Positions 41,040-54,809 of a stretch of 64,000 nt of DNA are shown here, piece by piece. Made by a program: the position numbers and the translations under genes. The stretch is from Escarpia spicata (lineage: Eukaryota > Annelida > Polychaeta > Sabellida > Siboglinidae), in the NCBI GenBank assembly GCA_963995525.1, contig OZ023211.1:57610420-57674419 (forward strand), written 5' to 3'. Positions within the stretch are counted from its first letter, which is position 1. Each line of letters opens with the position of its first letter. The notes under the pieces were generated by a model. That model was not told the origin of the DNA, did no database searches, and was given only the letters and a program-made list of their open reading frames with translations.

Positions 41040-41475
41040 TTTATTTATGTAAAAAGGGCCAAAGTGTTTGACCCCATGTGTTGGAGGAATCCTCGCCCGA
41101 CATCGCAAAAATGAGTTGCTGCTATGTCTTGGGTGGTGGAATGGCCCCTAAATCAACCTATGAAATGGGCAAAAACCTACCTTTATTTATGTAAACAACG
41201 TCAAGGCTAAAACAGTTTCAAAAGTTTCCCTGGTGTTCCCCGAGTACGGAATGACCAATGACAGCAATTTTAGGGGTGGAACCCCCTGACAGCAGCCCCC
41301 GAAATGTACCAAACAGTACCTTTATTTATGTGAACGGCGTCAAGGCTAAAACAGTTTCAAAAGTTTCCCTGGTGTTCCCCGAATACGGAATGACCAATGC
41401 CAGCAACTTTAAAAGATGAAATCCCCCTGATAGCAACCCCCAAAGATTGACGAAACTGTATTTATTTACACAAAC
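41040..41475. repeat. Tandem repeat, about 140 bp x 3
   Basis: TTTATTTATG recurs at 41040, 41182 and 41321, and a shortened form at 41460, giving periods of 142, 139 and 139-140 bp. The second and third units are nearly identical over AGGCTAAAACAGTTTCAAAA and TTCCCTGGTGTTCCCCGA. The first is more diverged. No frame stays open across units. Confidence 0.88.
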
Positions 41476-41539
41476 ACCTAGCGTCCGGTAGATGGCGCAG
41501 TTGTAGAACAGTTGTGTTAACAATACAACTGCGACATAA

Positions 41540-41755
41540 CAAATTAACTTAGTGGTGCACAGGACTATGCGACAGGTTAACTGTTCATAAGTCTATCTTC
41601 AGTACGCCCATCATTAGTACAGACGCGACAAGACAACTGTTCACTCTGTTTATTAGTACATACACGCGCGACAGGATAACTATACTATTTGGCCTATATC
41701 TGTACCACACACATCATCAGTACAGACGCGAAAGGATAACTGTTCAAATACCTTC
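41540..41755. repeat. Degenerate tandem repeat around GCGACAGGATAACTGTTC
   Basis: Variants of CGCGACAGGATAACTGTTC occur four times at intervals of roughly 50-70 bp, separated by ATCAGTACAGA-like linkers. It lies directly between the 140-bp and the 67-bp arrays. Confidence 0.6.
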
Positions 41756-42200
41756 TTGTAGTAGGAGAGGCAGTTCCCTCTGATGGGATAGTTCCCTGTA
41801 GTGGGACAAGGAACAATTACTTGTAGTAGGAGAGGGGGAGTTACCTCTGGAGGGACAGTTACCTGTAGTGGGACAGGGAACAGTTACTTGTAGTAGGAAA
41901 GGGGGAGTTACCTCTAGAGAGACAGTTACCTGTAGTAGGACAGGGAACATTTACTTGTAGTAGGAGAGGGGGAGTTACCTCTGGAGAGACAGTTACCTGT
42001 AGTGTGACATGGAACAGTTACTTGTAGTAGGAAAGGGGGAGTTATCTCTGGAGGGACAGTTACCTGTAGTGGGATCCGTTTCCTGTGGTGGGACAGTTAC
42101 TTGTGGAGGATAGGGAGAGCTACCCGTGGTGGTACAGGGGAGAGTTACCTGTTGTCGGATAGTTACCTTTGGTAGGTCAGTTTCCTGTTGTTGTACAGGG
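41756..42200. repeat. 67-bp minisatellite array
   Basis: TTGTAGTAGG starts units at 41756, 41821, 41888, 41955 and 42022; the last three intervals are exactly 67 bp. Each unit contains two half-units (GGGAGTTACCTCTGGAG and ACAGTTACCTGTAGTGGGAC) of 30-35 bp, so an older short repeat was amplified to a higher-order one. Beyond 42090 only degenerate half-units remain. Confidence 0.92.
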
Positions 42201-43750
42201 GACAGTTATCTCTGGTGAGATATATGCCTTCGTTGGGACAGCTGTTGGTACGTACGGCCCGCTGCAATTCTCGATATACCCAGTTGATGAGGTATACGTA
42301 GATAGCCCAGAATTATGCCGTGCTTCCGTACGGTCCTTCGATGTCATCATGGAAGAACCTCTTATATCCCCTCATGAGATTCTTAAACGATGCATTCTCA
42401 ACGACTGATTGACAGTATTCGAGAGTGGTATCACAATATGACGTCGTTTCCTGCACCAGAGATACCTCTTTCTCTGTCATCATCTCCTTGTACTTGGCGA
42501 ACAGTGCTCGTTCCATGACAGCAGCCAGAAGTTGATGGGTCCTGGTACATCGGTTGTAGAATTTCCCTTTCATGAAGTCAGCAAGCAATCCCTCAGCAAA
42601 GACACCAACGAGCACACCATGCTATCCTGAAGGGCATCGTTTCTTGTTGGAAGTTGTGGGATAGGGTCCATGTGGGTAATCACAGTTTGGGGAAAGTCGT
42701 CCTTCACGAATCAGGAGAAGAATCAAGTAAACACCGGCAACTTCTGGGAGCTAGACTGGAGGAGCCACATGAAGTCGAGGCTCTGTTGTCGGAGCGTTGC
42801 TATTTCCATTATTTCAATGGTGGGATCAGCTTGAATTGGGCCTGTTTAAGAGACGTGAGATAAGGAGGGGTGACCTTCACGCTTCCATCAAAGTGTCTCC
42901 TTATCCGGCCGGTCAGTGTCTCTATTGGGTTAACATGCGCTGTCTCTGAGGACGTTTGTGACAGCATATTCCCACTGTAGAATGCAGAGTGTATCCGTGT
43001 TGACATAGTTGTCGCAGGCGCACGCTGTTCCTAATCCACTGCGGAGATTAAGGCCAGAAGGTGTTTCCCGTTCACCATCAGAACACGTGTAGGCAATTTC
43101 AGTACCAAGCATCTTCACTTCATCGTAGCTGATGCTATGGCCAAGACGATTCAGATTTGTTCGCTTGTTTGTCGACGAGGATATCTTCAAAACGTTCATT
43201 CACTTTCAACATGAGACTTTGCACAGAGTACTTATTGATCAATATCATCTTGAGTTCTCCCGACAGCAAGGAACTGTTCTTTGTACAAGCTCAACGCTAC
43301 TGTCGCCAGCATGGGAGTTTCGTTTTGATGATTTCGTTCTCAAGGGACATCGACAGTTTTCGGAAGGCTTCATCGTGTTTCTTTCGACTTGTCTTTTGCT
43401 CTTCTTCCTTTGTTTCTTGCCTTACGTAATCGCGCCGACATGTCTTATGGTACCTCGCCTCCCTCGCAGTGAGGTCTTCGCCTAGTCCGAGGATCCTAAC
43501 GTGCACATTTTGTCTTTGCCGCACAAATGATCGACTTGCTCCCATATGTAGTAAGACATTAGTGCAGGCGTTCATCCTTCTTGGACTTTTTCTTCCTCCT
43601 CTTCCCCCAGAAAAGGCACCCCTGTCCAAGTGTGCCTCTTGTGTTCGACGTTGGTGGAATTCTCGAATTTGTCTGGGCTCCTGGTCTATTACTCTGAACT
43701 GGCAATACACAGAAAGAGGGCATGCAAACTGCATGTGTGATAATGTAGGG
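42160..43750 (-). pseudogene. Decayed copy of a multi-copy uncharacterised animal protein family
   Basis: Minus-strand pieces, in order: VRILGLGEDLTAREARYHKT-CRRDYVR (43297-43734 frame), a shifted frame with YSVQSLMLKVNERFEDILVD near 43170-43240, and EIAYTCSDGERETPSGLNLR with ACDNY (about 43010-43110). Then a shift to HSTVGICCHKRPQRQRM near 42925-42985, a PTWTLSHNF remnant near 42660, and VFAEGLLADFMKGKFYNRCT-RTHQLL (42313-42615). I recall this order (YHK.C..Y, then GERETPSGL..GLGTACA.DNY, then AEG....G..YNR..R.HK) from large uncharacterised proteins present in many copies in marine invertebrate and fish genomes. Whether they are host genes or transposon cargo is not known to me. At least four frame changes make this a pseudogene, with no introns evident. 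Confidence 0.6.
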
Positions 43751-44220
43751 TGACAGGTGAAAGATGTTTGATATGGGGTAAGAAAACGTAAGGTATTTAT
43801 GATGAAAAACAGTTTAAATCTCTATCAAGTAATTGACTTCTTATACACTTGTATTAAGGTAATTTTCAGTTATGCCTGTGATGTGACGACGGAGCCAACT
43901 ACAGTTGAAAGTTACCATAAGTAAAGGGATACTCTCACAATCACTCCAACACATATGTACGTCACTAAACAGCAACAATATAAAATTTGTGTTTTTATAT
44001 GAGGCATTTCTGTGAAGTGGATATTATTGAGAACAATTGAGTTACATACGTAGAACAATATTTCAACATCGTAGTTGAACTTCAACAGCTCTTCCTGGAG
44101 AGAGATGTCAAGGAAACATGTGGCAAATTTAGGTTTAGTATATGTCCACAAAATATTAATTCGATCGTGACACATTTTAATTACTCTCCTTTGAGAATCA
44201 ATTACCCCACTTTTTGGAAA
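43751..44220. other. Anonymous sequence
   Basis: AT-rich, no feature recognised. Confidence 0.4.
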
Positions 44221-44747
<527 letters not shown>

Positions 44748-44757
<10 letters not shown>

Positions 44758-44851
44758 ACATGCCGAAGATTCGACACGGCAGCACAAGATTCGAACCCAG
44801 GTTCTCTCAATTAAGAGTCCAGTGCTCCATTCACTGCGCCACTGCGCTCCA
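44748..44851 (-). mobile_element. SINE tRNA-like head, abutting a GA microsatellite
   Basis: Minus-strand sense begins GAGCGCAGTGGCGCAGTGAA; the B-box region lies in CCTGGGTTCGAATCTTGTGC; homology ends at GTTCGTTCTC. The body that should follow is replaced by the 530-bp GA tract. Confidence 0.75.
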
Positions 44852-45579
44852 CAAGTAATATATGTTATTATATTAATTTAACGAGTTAAGACATCTAATA
44901 AATTGTGGAGTGAGTATGCATTTGCAACCTGTATAATTTTCGCGTCAAACTAATAACTATGTATTGCTTTTGGCCACATGGAAACTTGCAATCCCACTCA
45001 CCCACCCACCCGCCTACAATGCAAACAGAGAAGCACGTATGTCTGCACACCAGCACACGGACAGGTCATCTATGGACAGACGTCCTTTACCCCTTACTTC
45101 GGTGTATTCACAGGAGTGGGTGAATCACAGGCAAAGTCACCCCTATCCCTACTCCACAGCATGTTGTTTGTTTGCCTTTCCAACAGACAGGTTCACAAAC
45201 ACTTCATGGAACCACGAAAACACTCCATCCTTACACAGTCGTTCGTGTAAACGTCCCGGCAACCACAGTAAGTTACTGGTTGTTGGATTGTTTACGACTT
45301 AGTGATGAAATAATTATTACGGTATCTAGTATGGTCGAACATCTCAGAAATGTGCTTCCATGAACTTTTGGGGGAATTTTATGGGGACAGGTCAATGTAC
45401 CACTTATTTTTTGTTTTCTTTATTTTAGGGTGTTGTCATGTTGCTGTATCCCATCAAAATAGCAGTTCAAGTAACTAATGGTCGCCTCCGTGGTTACCAT
45501 TGAACTAATATACACTAATGGTTCATTAAGTCCTCTTTCTTGTGTGCGTGCGTGTGTACGTGCATACAGGTTTAACAAG
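44852..45579. other. Anonymous sequence
   Basis: Overlapping 60-112 codon frames around 44964-45363 have no recognised domain. Confidence 0.35.
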
Positions 45580-46025
45580 ATTAACAAGATTGCCATCCAG
45601 AAAATTACTCTGGATGGCAGGTGGACAAGGAAGCCTTTTGGCTTATCGAGAGTCCAATACTTTTTATCTACATGTATCCCGCCTTTTTAAGGTGTGTGTC
45701 GATTTTATTTTTAAACATATTCACGCTACTAGCACCAACACAATCAGGAGATAATCTGTTCCATTCATTTACAGTCCTTTGTGAGAATGAGAACTTTCTT
45801 ATATCTAATCTACACTGCTCCTTTACTAATGTAGCTTCATGTCCTCTGGTCCTTCTATCTTTCTTAACTGAGAAAAAAATGTTTCTATCAATATTTTCAT
45901 AACCATTCAATATTTTAAACACTTCTATGTGATCTCCTCTCAATCTCCTGGTCTCTAGTGTTGTTAAACCACATTCTTTTAGGCGTATTTCGTAACTAAG
46001 ATCCCTCAGATTTGGTATCATTTTA
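45580..46025 (-). mobile_element. LINE 3' end with intact 117-codon RT C-terminus
   Basis: A minus-strand frame at 45668-46021 reads ECGLTTLETRRLRGDHIEVF, then NIFFSVKKDRRTRGHEATLV and SFSQRTVNEWNRLS. This is the region C-terminal to the RT domain in CR1/jockey-type elements, ending in the usual NMFKNKID...H motif. The 3' untranslated part (45580-45667) shares the TTGGCTTATCGAGAGT stretch with the decayed copy at 26095-26170. The element is 5' truncated and free of stops across the frame, so younger than the 26-27.7 kb copy. Confidence 0.82.
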
Positions 46026-46904
46026 GTCGGTGTGTGACAATCATGTGCGCGTTAACAACTGGTAATGTGCTGACCATTTTGGTCAGTCTCGTCATGAAAC
46101 CAGGCCAATTCGCGCGGTTAAGAGTGGGCAGGTTCCGTTGTTCTCGGAATTGCGTAGCAGTAATCCAATGTGGTTCACGTACGCTGTCCTCGTCTTGTTT
46201 GAAGCACTCGTCAATGTCACGTTTGCCTGGGACTTTCGGTGGTAAATATCACATATAGTCTCTCTTCAGCAACTTCGTAACGTGTCAGGTAAGTGTAATG
46301 CCGAGCACTATTATTGTCAACCCATCAACCCGTCAATCCTGCATGTAAAACAGAACATAGCCTGAAGGGTGATGCATTGACATTCCAATATCCCTTTACT
46401 TTTGTTGTGATACTGATTATGACACTACAGCATCAAAACATGCATGAAATGGACAGTTTATATTGTCGACACACTGTTGTGCAAATGAACAATAAGTAAG
46501 CCCTTACGTATCAAGATAATTTTTTGTCTACAGCATGTGATTCGACAACAGCCGGCTTCTTGAGAGGAAATACACAGTAAACAATGCCTATGGTCGATAT
46601 AATATTACAATGTGTATTAGTAACAAGTGAACATATTTGTTAATGAACAACTTGATCTTTACATTTTTGACCCCATTACGTTAATAATTAATGCAAATAT
46701 TATGTTTTAATTACACGTGGTACTTTAGACAAAAATAAAGTTTGTGCGGAATTGTAGATGACATACACATTTAAATGCACAATGTTTAACGAAACTACCT
46801 CGGTGGAGGCCATTTTATAGTTGTCATGTTGAAGGGAACATGGCGACTAGAGTCCCCGTATATAAGGACTCAAATAGCAACAGAACAATTCCTATGATTG
46901 CATT
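46026..46904. other. Anonymous sequence
   Basis: No gene or repeat recognised. Confidence 0.4.
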
Positions 46905-46942
46905 CACACACACGCACGTGCACACGCACGCACATTCACGCG

Positions 46943-46973
<31 letters not shown>

Positions 46974-47150
46974 ATATACCATCACGCGCGCGCACATACG
47001 TACATATAATATAATAATACACGAACTCAGACATACGCAAATGTGCGTACGCGCGCTTAACTGTGTATGGGGAAGGTGCGCGCGACTGTGCGTGTGCGTG
47101 TTCGCGTGCGCGTGCGCGTGGGCGGGCGCGCGTGTGTGCATATGCGTGCA
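46905..47150. repeat. CA-rich then TG-rich imperfect microsatellite pair
   Basis: CA/CGCG-rich 46905-46998, a 50-bp AT-rich spacer, then TGCG-rich 47040-47150. The two sides can pair, as in the 29.7-30.6 kb cluster. Confidence 0.8.
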
Positions 47151-50100
47151 TGTACAACTGTTTTTGCAGACACCTATGTGGTCGTCGATTGAAAAGGTAT
47201 CCATAATGTTGTAGTAGCAGAACGATTGATCTTTCTAGAAGATTTTGCAATTTCTAAGCAAATATTGACTGAAAATAGAGACAATATTAGCGTGTCGTGC
47301 ATGCATCCTCCGTCTGAAAGCCAAGTCACCTGTAATTGTAGGTCGAGTGGCTCATTGTAATGTCCTAGTATAAGTACACACGGCGACTCGTGGAATGCTG
47401 CAAGTAGGTACACACGGCCAAAGGTTATACCTACCTCCGCGCGCAGTTGCCACCAACACATCACATGTTTCACGATTCGGCAACAAGTCTTGTAAACACT
47501 CCACGGTCCTTTTTTGGTAGAAACGTCAACTCGTTTACAACTGAGTTTTCGCTTTAATTGAAAAACTAATGTTTCCTAATCAATTTAAAACTTATAACTG
47601 AGTAGAAATATTGGGTGATATGTAGTATATGTCTCCATCCTCAGATTATTTTGTCTTTATGATACATCGAATACTGGGACAAATTTATACGAGTAATCTC
47701 CGCTACGAACGGTAATTTTGAAAAATAAAATGTCTTGATGTAACTTGTGTACTTGCACTTTTTGGTAGACCAATTACCAACAATGTTTCCAGCCAGAAAC
47801 GGTCGGTGTTAGTATTGGCTTTCTTGTTAAGGGATGCGTAACGGAAATGAAAAACGAAAATAATCATTGTATTTATGGTGAAAAGTTTGGTTTTTATGAA
47901 AATTATTCTATCTGTGCACCTTATGTTTTGCTTCCCTCATGTGTGTTTCAAAACATAAAGAGATTATTAAAAATTGTACGACAATATGAACCATCATAAT
48001 GAAAAACGAAGCGCGCCTCAAATTGTTTCATATTTGCCATAAAGTTGTGTTAACATGTAAAAATAAAACACAAGTTTTTATATTGTTGTTTTATTTTTAA
48101 CGCGTTTTCTTGAGCAAGAGTTTCAACAAAACATTGTCTAGCCATTTAAATGTATATATCAGTCAAAATGTGCATGAAAGATATTATAAAAAAAACTATA
48201 ACGGATTGGATAGGCAAATCAATGGCTAGTTAGACTAGCATTTTATAAAATGACCGATGACACAGATGGCGGTATTACAATACGAAAACAGAATTGTATT
48301 TGTACATTTTCGCCTTCTTACTGTTCTACAAAGAATGCAAGGAAATAGACTTTCCACAATTCCACGAGTTATTGACCGCATAAATTAACACGATGGAATG
48401 TCTGGGCCCCAGTAATGTGAGTGGTTCTACAGTCAGACTGTAAATGAAGAATGTCATGCCAACTCGAGACAACTAGAATGTGTTTCACTAACAAACGAGA
48501 ATGACATAAATGATCTGATCCTTTATATAGATATTTGTTACACATGAACTACAGAGCTACGGCCATCGTAGTAGAAAGATCCTTTCCTCTAAATCTACGG
48601 CGTTGTAGCACGTATGCGCACTAATACACACTGCGCGCATAAATACTACTACATAAACACACGTGTCAAATATCAGGTAGGCTTGTTGTTCCATTCTGGC
48701 AACGTCTCGACATTCTACAAAAACGTGACTTTGGATTGGCCTATACCACCCGCGTTGGCGATCAAACATACACGTCAGTCTGCCGACAACGTTTCTTTTG
48801 AAGCGGTTCCGAGAAATATTGACATAATGTTTCGATTGCATCTCCTACATTGTCCCTTTGTCTATAAGAGCAGCGGTCCTTACATATAGTGGCATATCGC
48901 GATTAAAGTGTTTACTAAGTTCAAGCTAAACGAGAGAGCATCCGACAATGTAAGTAGACGATTGTTTTTTTATTTTAGATGAACATCAGGTTGGACGGGA
49001 AGAAGATCGAGCAAGGGGGTGAGTTTGCGTACCTTTAGGAACGGTTACCGAGGAAGGGCGCTCGCAGGTAGATGTGCGATGTCAGTTACAAGCGAGAGGG
49101 ACTGTGCGAAGGAAGGTAGAGGGGGTATGACGGGCAGAACTATAAAACAAACGTCGAATGAGAAAGTCCTGAACGTGAGTACAGTCGGCAGAAGCGGATG
49201 GTCTTGAGACAGCTGCACTGACAGGACAACAGCAAAAGAAGCTGCCCGTTTGCTATAGATCCAGAGAATCCACAGGCGCAAAGAGGGTTCATAGGAGAAT
49301 GAATGTCACGGCGGAAGAGATCAGGATAGTCACCTTAACAGAATGAATAGTAAGAAGTCGGATGTGGATGTCGATGATGTGGACAGGTCACTTGGTGCGG
49401 TTGGAGGCAGGCAGACAACAGAAGAGAGGAACAGTGGTAAAAGTGCGAGAATACAAGGAAAGGGCCAACAGCAGTTGTGCTGGACATGTTGAGTGCATAG
49501 GGATGTAGAAAAGAAGGTGGATGAGGGGATACATGGAAATAGAGGGCTGCCGATAGGAAGAGGCGTGGAGAGCGATAAGGATAAGGGTACTTTTATTAGT
49601 CCCAACAGCATAGTAAGACAACACATTATTCATATATACACACAAGTATTGAAATATAAACATAGAGTGCAAATTTATATAAAATAAACACAATATATAG
49701 TAAAAAAAATACAGAAACAAAAACAAATAGCAAGAAAACAATTGTTGTGGGACGGGAGACTCCTACTAAAGTCACAACTGGTCGCTATCATAAAGGCAAC
49801 CCAAAAACAAACATTATAAATTCTTTGTTTCTAATGCTAAGTGTTATAAAAAAAAAACTAATGATGCGTGATAAACCTTGTTATTGTCTTTCTCTTACTT
49901 ACCGTGTGTGACGATTGTTTTGTTGATGCGTGTTGTGTGTTGTGTACGCGTGTGATCGTGTATGAATGTGTGCAAGTATACACATTGAAACAGTTGCATT
50001 GTACTTTTATGTAATGTGTTGCACACATTCATGATATAATTAATTTAGTTGACATATGCAGCAATTTAATATAGTGCACGTGACGTTATATTTTTATAGA

Positions 50101-50154
50101 ATATAGTGTTTGGCATAACTTGAGAATTATCTCAAACTATGGGTCACTATCTTG
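47151..50154. other. Anonymous sequence
   Basis: 3 kb, mostly AT-rich. 49000-49600 is purine-rich on the plus strand with serine/leucine-rich shadow frames on the minus strand. No gene recognised. Confidence 0.35.
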
Positions 50155-53050
50155 TCTATCACTAATTCAGGGATATTATTAATAACATGTGGTAAATTTA
50201 TTTAATACACTTTTTTTGCTAATTCATGTTTAATTCTGGATGTGTGTGGTTCAGCTGCTCTCCGAGTATTATACTCATAAATGCCAGCATTTGGGGTTAT
50301 CTGCCAATTTAATAAGACAAATAAATTTTGATGTCTATATTTGTAATATAATTTTAGTTTTTGTAATTTTAATAAGTCATCTACTTTTAGTATGTTGAGT
50401 TGTTTAAAAAGCGGTTCTGTATGTGAATTGTATTTGCTTAATGTCATAATTCGCACTGCTTTCTTTTGGATTTTCGTTAATCTATTTCCTTGATATCCCT
50501 ATGTCGTGATACAATAATTTATATGAGATAGCAATCATTATACAATATAATTTTAATTCTAAAGGTAGCACATGTTTGAATCTATTTAATATTCTTAAAG
50601 TTTTAGAACACTTGTTTGATTCTTTTTCGGTGTGTTTTTTCCAATGCAAGTTTGTGTGTAGAGTTAAACCTAAGAACTCTTGATGTAGGTTTGTTTGGCA
50701 TTTGGAAGGTCATATATTTAGATTTAGTTTTATTTAGTGACAACTTGTTAATATTAAGCCACTCAAGTAAGTTCATCATTTATTACATATTATGTAGTTT
50801 TGTTTTGTTCTGTATCACTGAACATTTTAATGGTGCTATATAAAATAGTATCGTCATCATATATTATAAATTTAAACATTTGGCTGGCTTGGGGAAGTCA
50901 TTTATATGTATAGTAAATAACAGTGATCCATTCATCGACCCATGCATGTGGTACACCAACTTTTATTTGTAAAGTTTCAGATGTAGTATTATCAAATTCG
51001 GTGTACTGTTTACGGTTGCTTATATAGCTTTTGAATAAAAGAAGAGTCTTGCTTTCTAAACCTAATAGTATCTTAACTTGTTTAGTAATATTGAATGGTA
51101 AATAGTATCAAATGCCTTGGAAAGGTCAAGAAACATGCTAATTGATAAGTCATCTATATCCATTTGAGTAATTATCCTATCCACTGGTTCGAGTGATGCA
51201 TATTCAGTCTAAAAAAAACAAAAAACAATACTGATTGTCAAATATAGCTTAGAATCAATCAAATAATTAGATAACTGATTATGGATTATTTTCTCTAAGA
51301 CTAGAAATAACTGGAAGGAGAGAGATGGGCCTATAATTGTTGAATAGTGTTGAGTCATTATTTGTGAAAATTGAAATTACTGTTGTAATTTTAAGTTTAT
51401 CTCAAAATATGCCCGTATTTATGACTTGGTTAATTACTAAGGTTAAATATTTAGTTATTTCCGGAACAATAATTTTTAACAATTGTGATGGAATACCGTC
51501 AAACCCACTACTGTTTTTCGGTTGGGAGATCATTTATTGTTTTTCTTACAATTTTTTCATTAACATTCTTTAGATTGAGAACAGATCTAACTTTTATTTT
51601 TAAGTAGTAGTCGTAGTCCTTGTTTCCTGCATATTGAATGTTTTCTTCAATAGTTTAACTTATTTTTATAAAATAGTTATTGCATTTGTTTGCTATGTCT
51701 GATTTATTTTTATAGTAGTACCATTTTCTTTAAACATTGATTAAAAAGGCTTCTTTCTTTTATTTGTTTGAAAGAATTTCATATAAAGCTTTCCAAGTAT
51801 TTCTTATGTCATTTTTTAATTGGTTAAATCGTGATTCAAAGTATATCTGTTTGCTGACCGAATATTTTTTAATATGGTGTTGTACGTTTTGAGGTTACTT
51901 TTAATGTTCTCATAATCTGGTGAATTAGAATCATATATTTTTAATTGTCTATACAGTGTGTCCCGATTTCTAATAGATTTGTGTAAATCTTGAGTGATCC
52001 AAGTTGTTTTTTATGTTTGTATTGATTAAATTTCATTATTATAACCGGTGCAAGATTACATAATTTATTATGTTGTAATTTAGGTTGGGATCTTCGTTTT
52101 TTATTGCTTATGTAGTACAATTAGTTGTGCAATTTATTTGAATCAATTTCAGTTTTGACTTTTTGCTTGGCTTGATCACTTTGTGTATTTTTTTTATTTT
52201 TTATTTAGGAGAAAGTTCTACTTTAAGCCTTATGTATATCATTAAAACATAAGGTTGATGGCCTGAGAAAGTGTTTGTGAAAATCCTAGCAGTACTTTCC
52301 AATATAGATTTATTTAGGGTACAAAAAAAAAATATATATATATATCAGTGTTCCGTTGGTTCTAGTGAAACGAGTTGGGAAAGTAATTTGGGGTTATAGA
52401 CTATGTGATGTTAAAGTATCAAAGAAATCGCTGTAGATTCTGTTTTCATTTATTTGAAATAAATTTAAGTCCCCTGCCATAATGATTTTATTAGTATTTT
52501 TATTTTCTAGAGACGATATAACTGATGAAAGTTCATAAATGAATTGTGTAATATTCGTTGCATGACTTTGAGGGTCTATATATATATATATATATACACA
52601 TATATATATATATATATATATGTGTGTGTATATATATATTTCCAATGGTCATAGTCTTCGTTAAACCATTTCCAGTTATTTGGATTATTAGCCCTTCCCA
52701 ATGTCCGTACGCATTTAGATTAATTTTATTTCATATTTATATTTATTGTCTACATATATTAGTAACCCTCCTTTGTCGCTGCATTTTTTCTTTGTGTTAT
52801 ACAATCATATCCATCTAAACAAAATTGAGAAAAATCATCATCAGCTTCCCATGGCTCTTGTAAGCAAATTACGCTCAACTTAAAGCTGTGTCTACGTAGG
52901 TCCTCTTCGAATATGTCAAGTTCATTAAACTTAGTATTTGTAGACTGAATGTTTGAGCTTAGAATACTAAAACTGTTATTATTTCTAGATGTTAAATTGA
53001 TGAACTTTTCAATGTCATAGTAGGAAGAGCAGCGTCTTACTTATGGTTCA
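50155..53050 (-). mobile_element. Non-LTR retrotransposon (APE endonuclease plus RT), nearly complete, decayed
   Basis: Read on the minus strand, homologous pieces appear in the correct order with many stops and shifts. The endonuclease start (LSSNIQSTNTKFNELDIF and VICLQEPW) is near 52840-52980. Then comes IIMAGDLNLFQIN near 52450-52490. Reverse transcriptase blocks follow: NNYRPISLLPV near 51320, FLDLSKAFDT near 51110, GVP near 50950 and YDDDTILY near 50850. The C-terminal part lies at 50202-50456 (LTKIQKKAVRIMTLSKYN). An AT microsatellite (52575-52645) interrupts the endonuclease. The catalytic box reads YDDD rather than YADD. The overall plan fits the CR1/L2/jockey supergroup; the clade was not resolved. 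The whole element is strongly AT-rich compared with other elements in the window. Confidence 0.75.
52575..52645. repeat. (TA)n/ACAC compound tract inside the LINE endonuclease
   Basis: Two TA blocks joined by CACA and followed by TGTGTGTG, so the halves are self-complementary. It interrupts the 50-53 kb LINE. Confidence 0.92.
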
Positions 53051-54809
53051 TTGTTGTCATCATCTGTATGTAAAACAGTACTGAGGTTGTGGTTACTACC
53101 TCCTAAGTAGGAGAGGAAATCCTCGTCAAACTTTACTGCGCCTGTGTTTGTGGAATTGGTCATCCGTGTACTTTATAATATTAATATAACTATGCGTATG
53201 CGAAGTTATTGAGTGTTGCAAACGGGTAAATCGATATTTGTTGTTGTTCCGTGCGTGCACCGATACTGTGGTACACTCTACGTCAGTATGTGAGTGAAAT
53301 GAGTTAGACATTAAACTATATTGACAATGTAGATGTAATAAAACAAAAACAAGAAAGACAAAATTACTCGTTGCACTTTGGATCATGGCTATAAGAGGAT
53401 GCTTCAGAGAGATAGCTAAATAATATTATATACCTGTAGACCCAACAAGCAAGTCAGCAAAAGTACCATTAGTGATGATATGATAAAGCAATACACTAAC
53501 ACAGCCTGGGGTACACGAACAATTATTATTAGTGAGAGTGACATAATTAAATGTCGTATGAAAAGAGGATAAACAAAACAAAATGGATTGTTATCCAAGA
53601 TGTATAAAACGGTAGTTTGCATTTTGTCCATCTATGCATAGCAAGTGAAAAAAAAAAATCATTAATGAAATCATAATAAAAACATTATTATTATTATTAC
53701 TGCTACAAACACATGAGCATTAACTACATATGTTAGTACAGTCTGTGGTCATATATGCTTAAATACAAGAAGCTGAGTATATTATTATTGTCCAAAGTCA
53801 GGCGGTTGGCGCAGTGCCACTCGGCAAATGTTCAGCCAAGCATAGCAGGTGTAGGCTTTGTTTACGTATTCATACTGAGACAAGCCAGTGCTAGACGCAA
53901 TGTCTCAAACAGGGGTGTCACTCCGGCTCAGTGACGGTTCCTCGCCATTTGAAGCACTCGTCCTGTTTTGATCTGACCTGGTGCACCGCCATGTTAGTGC
54001 CTTTGTACAATAGTCACAGATACTACAGTCTTTGTGTTCAGAAGTACAACTCCACCTAGTAGCGTTGACAGCAGTGTTGTCTCCCGGAGCAAACGCCCGA
54101 TGTTATGTACCAGTGCATGGTCTGGTCAGAGGTCGGCATCGCTTTCGTGTACCTGGTGCAACCAGCGGTCTCGCATAGTTGTTCACGTGCATGATTACAA
54201 ATGCTCTCTTGTAAATAAAAAAAACTGTTTGGAAAAATATAATATTATATATTTTAATCAGGAAATAATACGAAGTTGTTTCATAATTATGCCAATGACT
54301 GTGTTCAAAATCAACAACATAACGACAGTATTGTGAAGCAACGTGAATCGGGATTGCATAGACGGTATTTGGACATATATGTTCAGAACCGTAAGCTAAC
54401 TTGTGGTATCAGCAGACCTACATCACGTATCATAACTGAATGGTTTAATTCAAAATCATTGTATTAATTTTCTACGTTTTAACAAGTCGGCTATACCATC
54501 TATAACATCTCTTGATACTGTCTCTCTATCTTATTGTCCGTCTTTCTCTTGTCCTCTTCTGTTTCCAATGCTCTCTTTGTTTATCTTTCCTCTCTCATTC
54601 TCTGTACATGTTCCGTCCATTTCAACATGCTCACCACTGCTTTCATTTCCATGTTTTGTTTATTATCTATGAATTTGCAACAGAATCACACATCATGTAA
54701 CGCAAAAAACGGAGCGTATTGTGAGATAACTTGCGGAGCTAATTTGTGGCTCCGTGTCACATATAACAACATATCAGATATACTAAAACCAATCACTTGT
54801 ATTTTACAG
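53051..54809. other. LINE 5' flank and region upstream of galaxin-like paralogue 2
   Basis: 53050-53640 may be the 5' part of the adjacent LINE. 53800-54200 is GC-richer. The missing first exon of paralogue 2 may lie here or further left, but no site could be proven. Confidence 0.3.
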
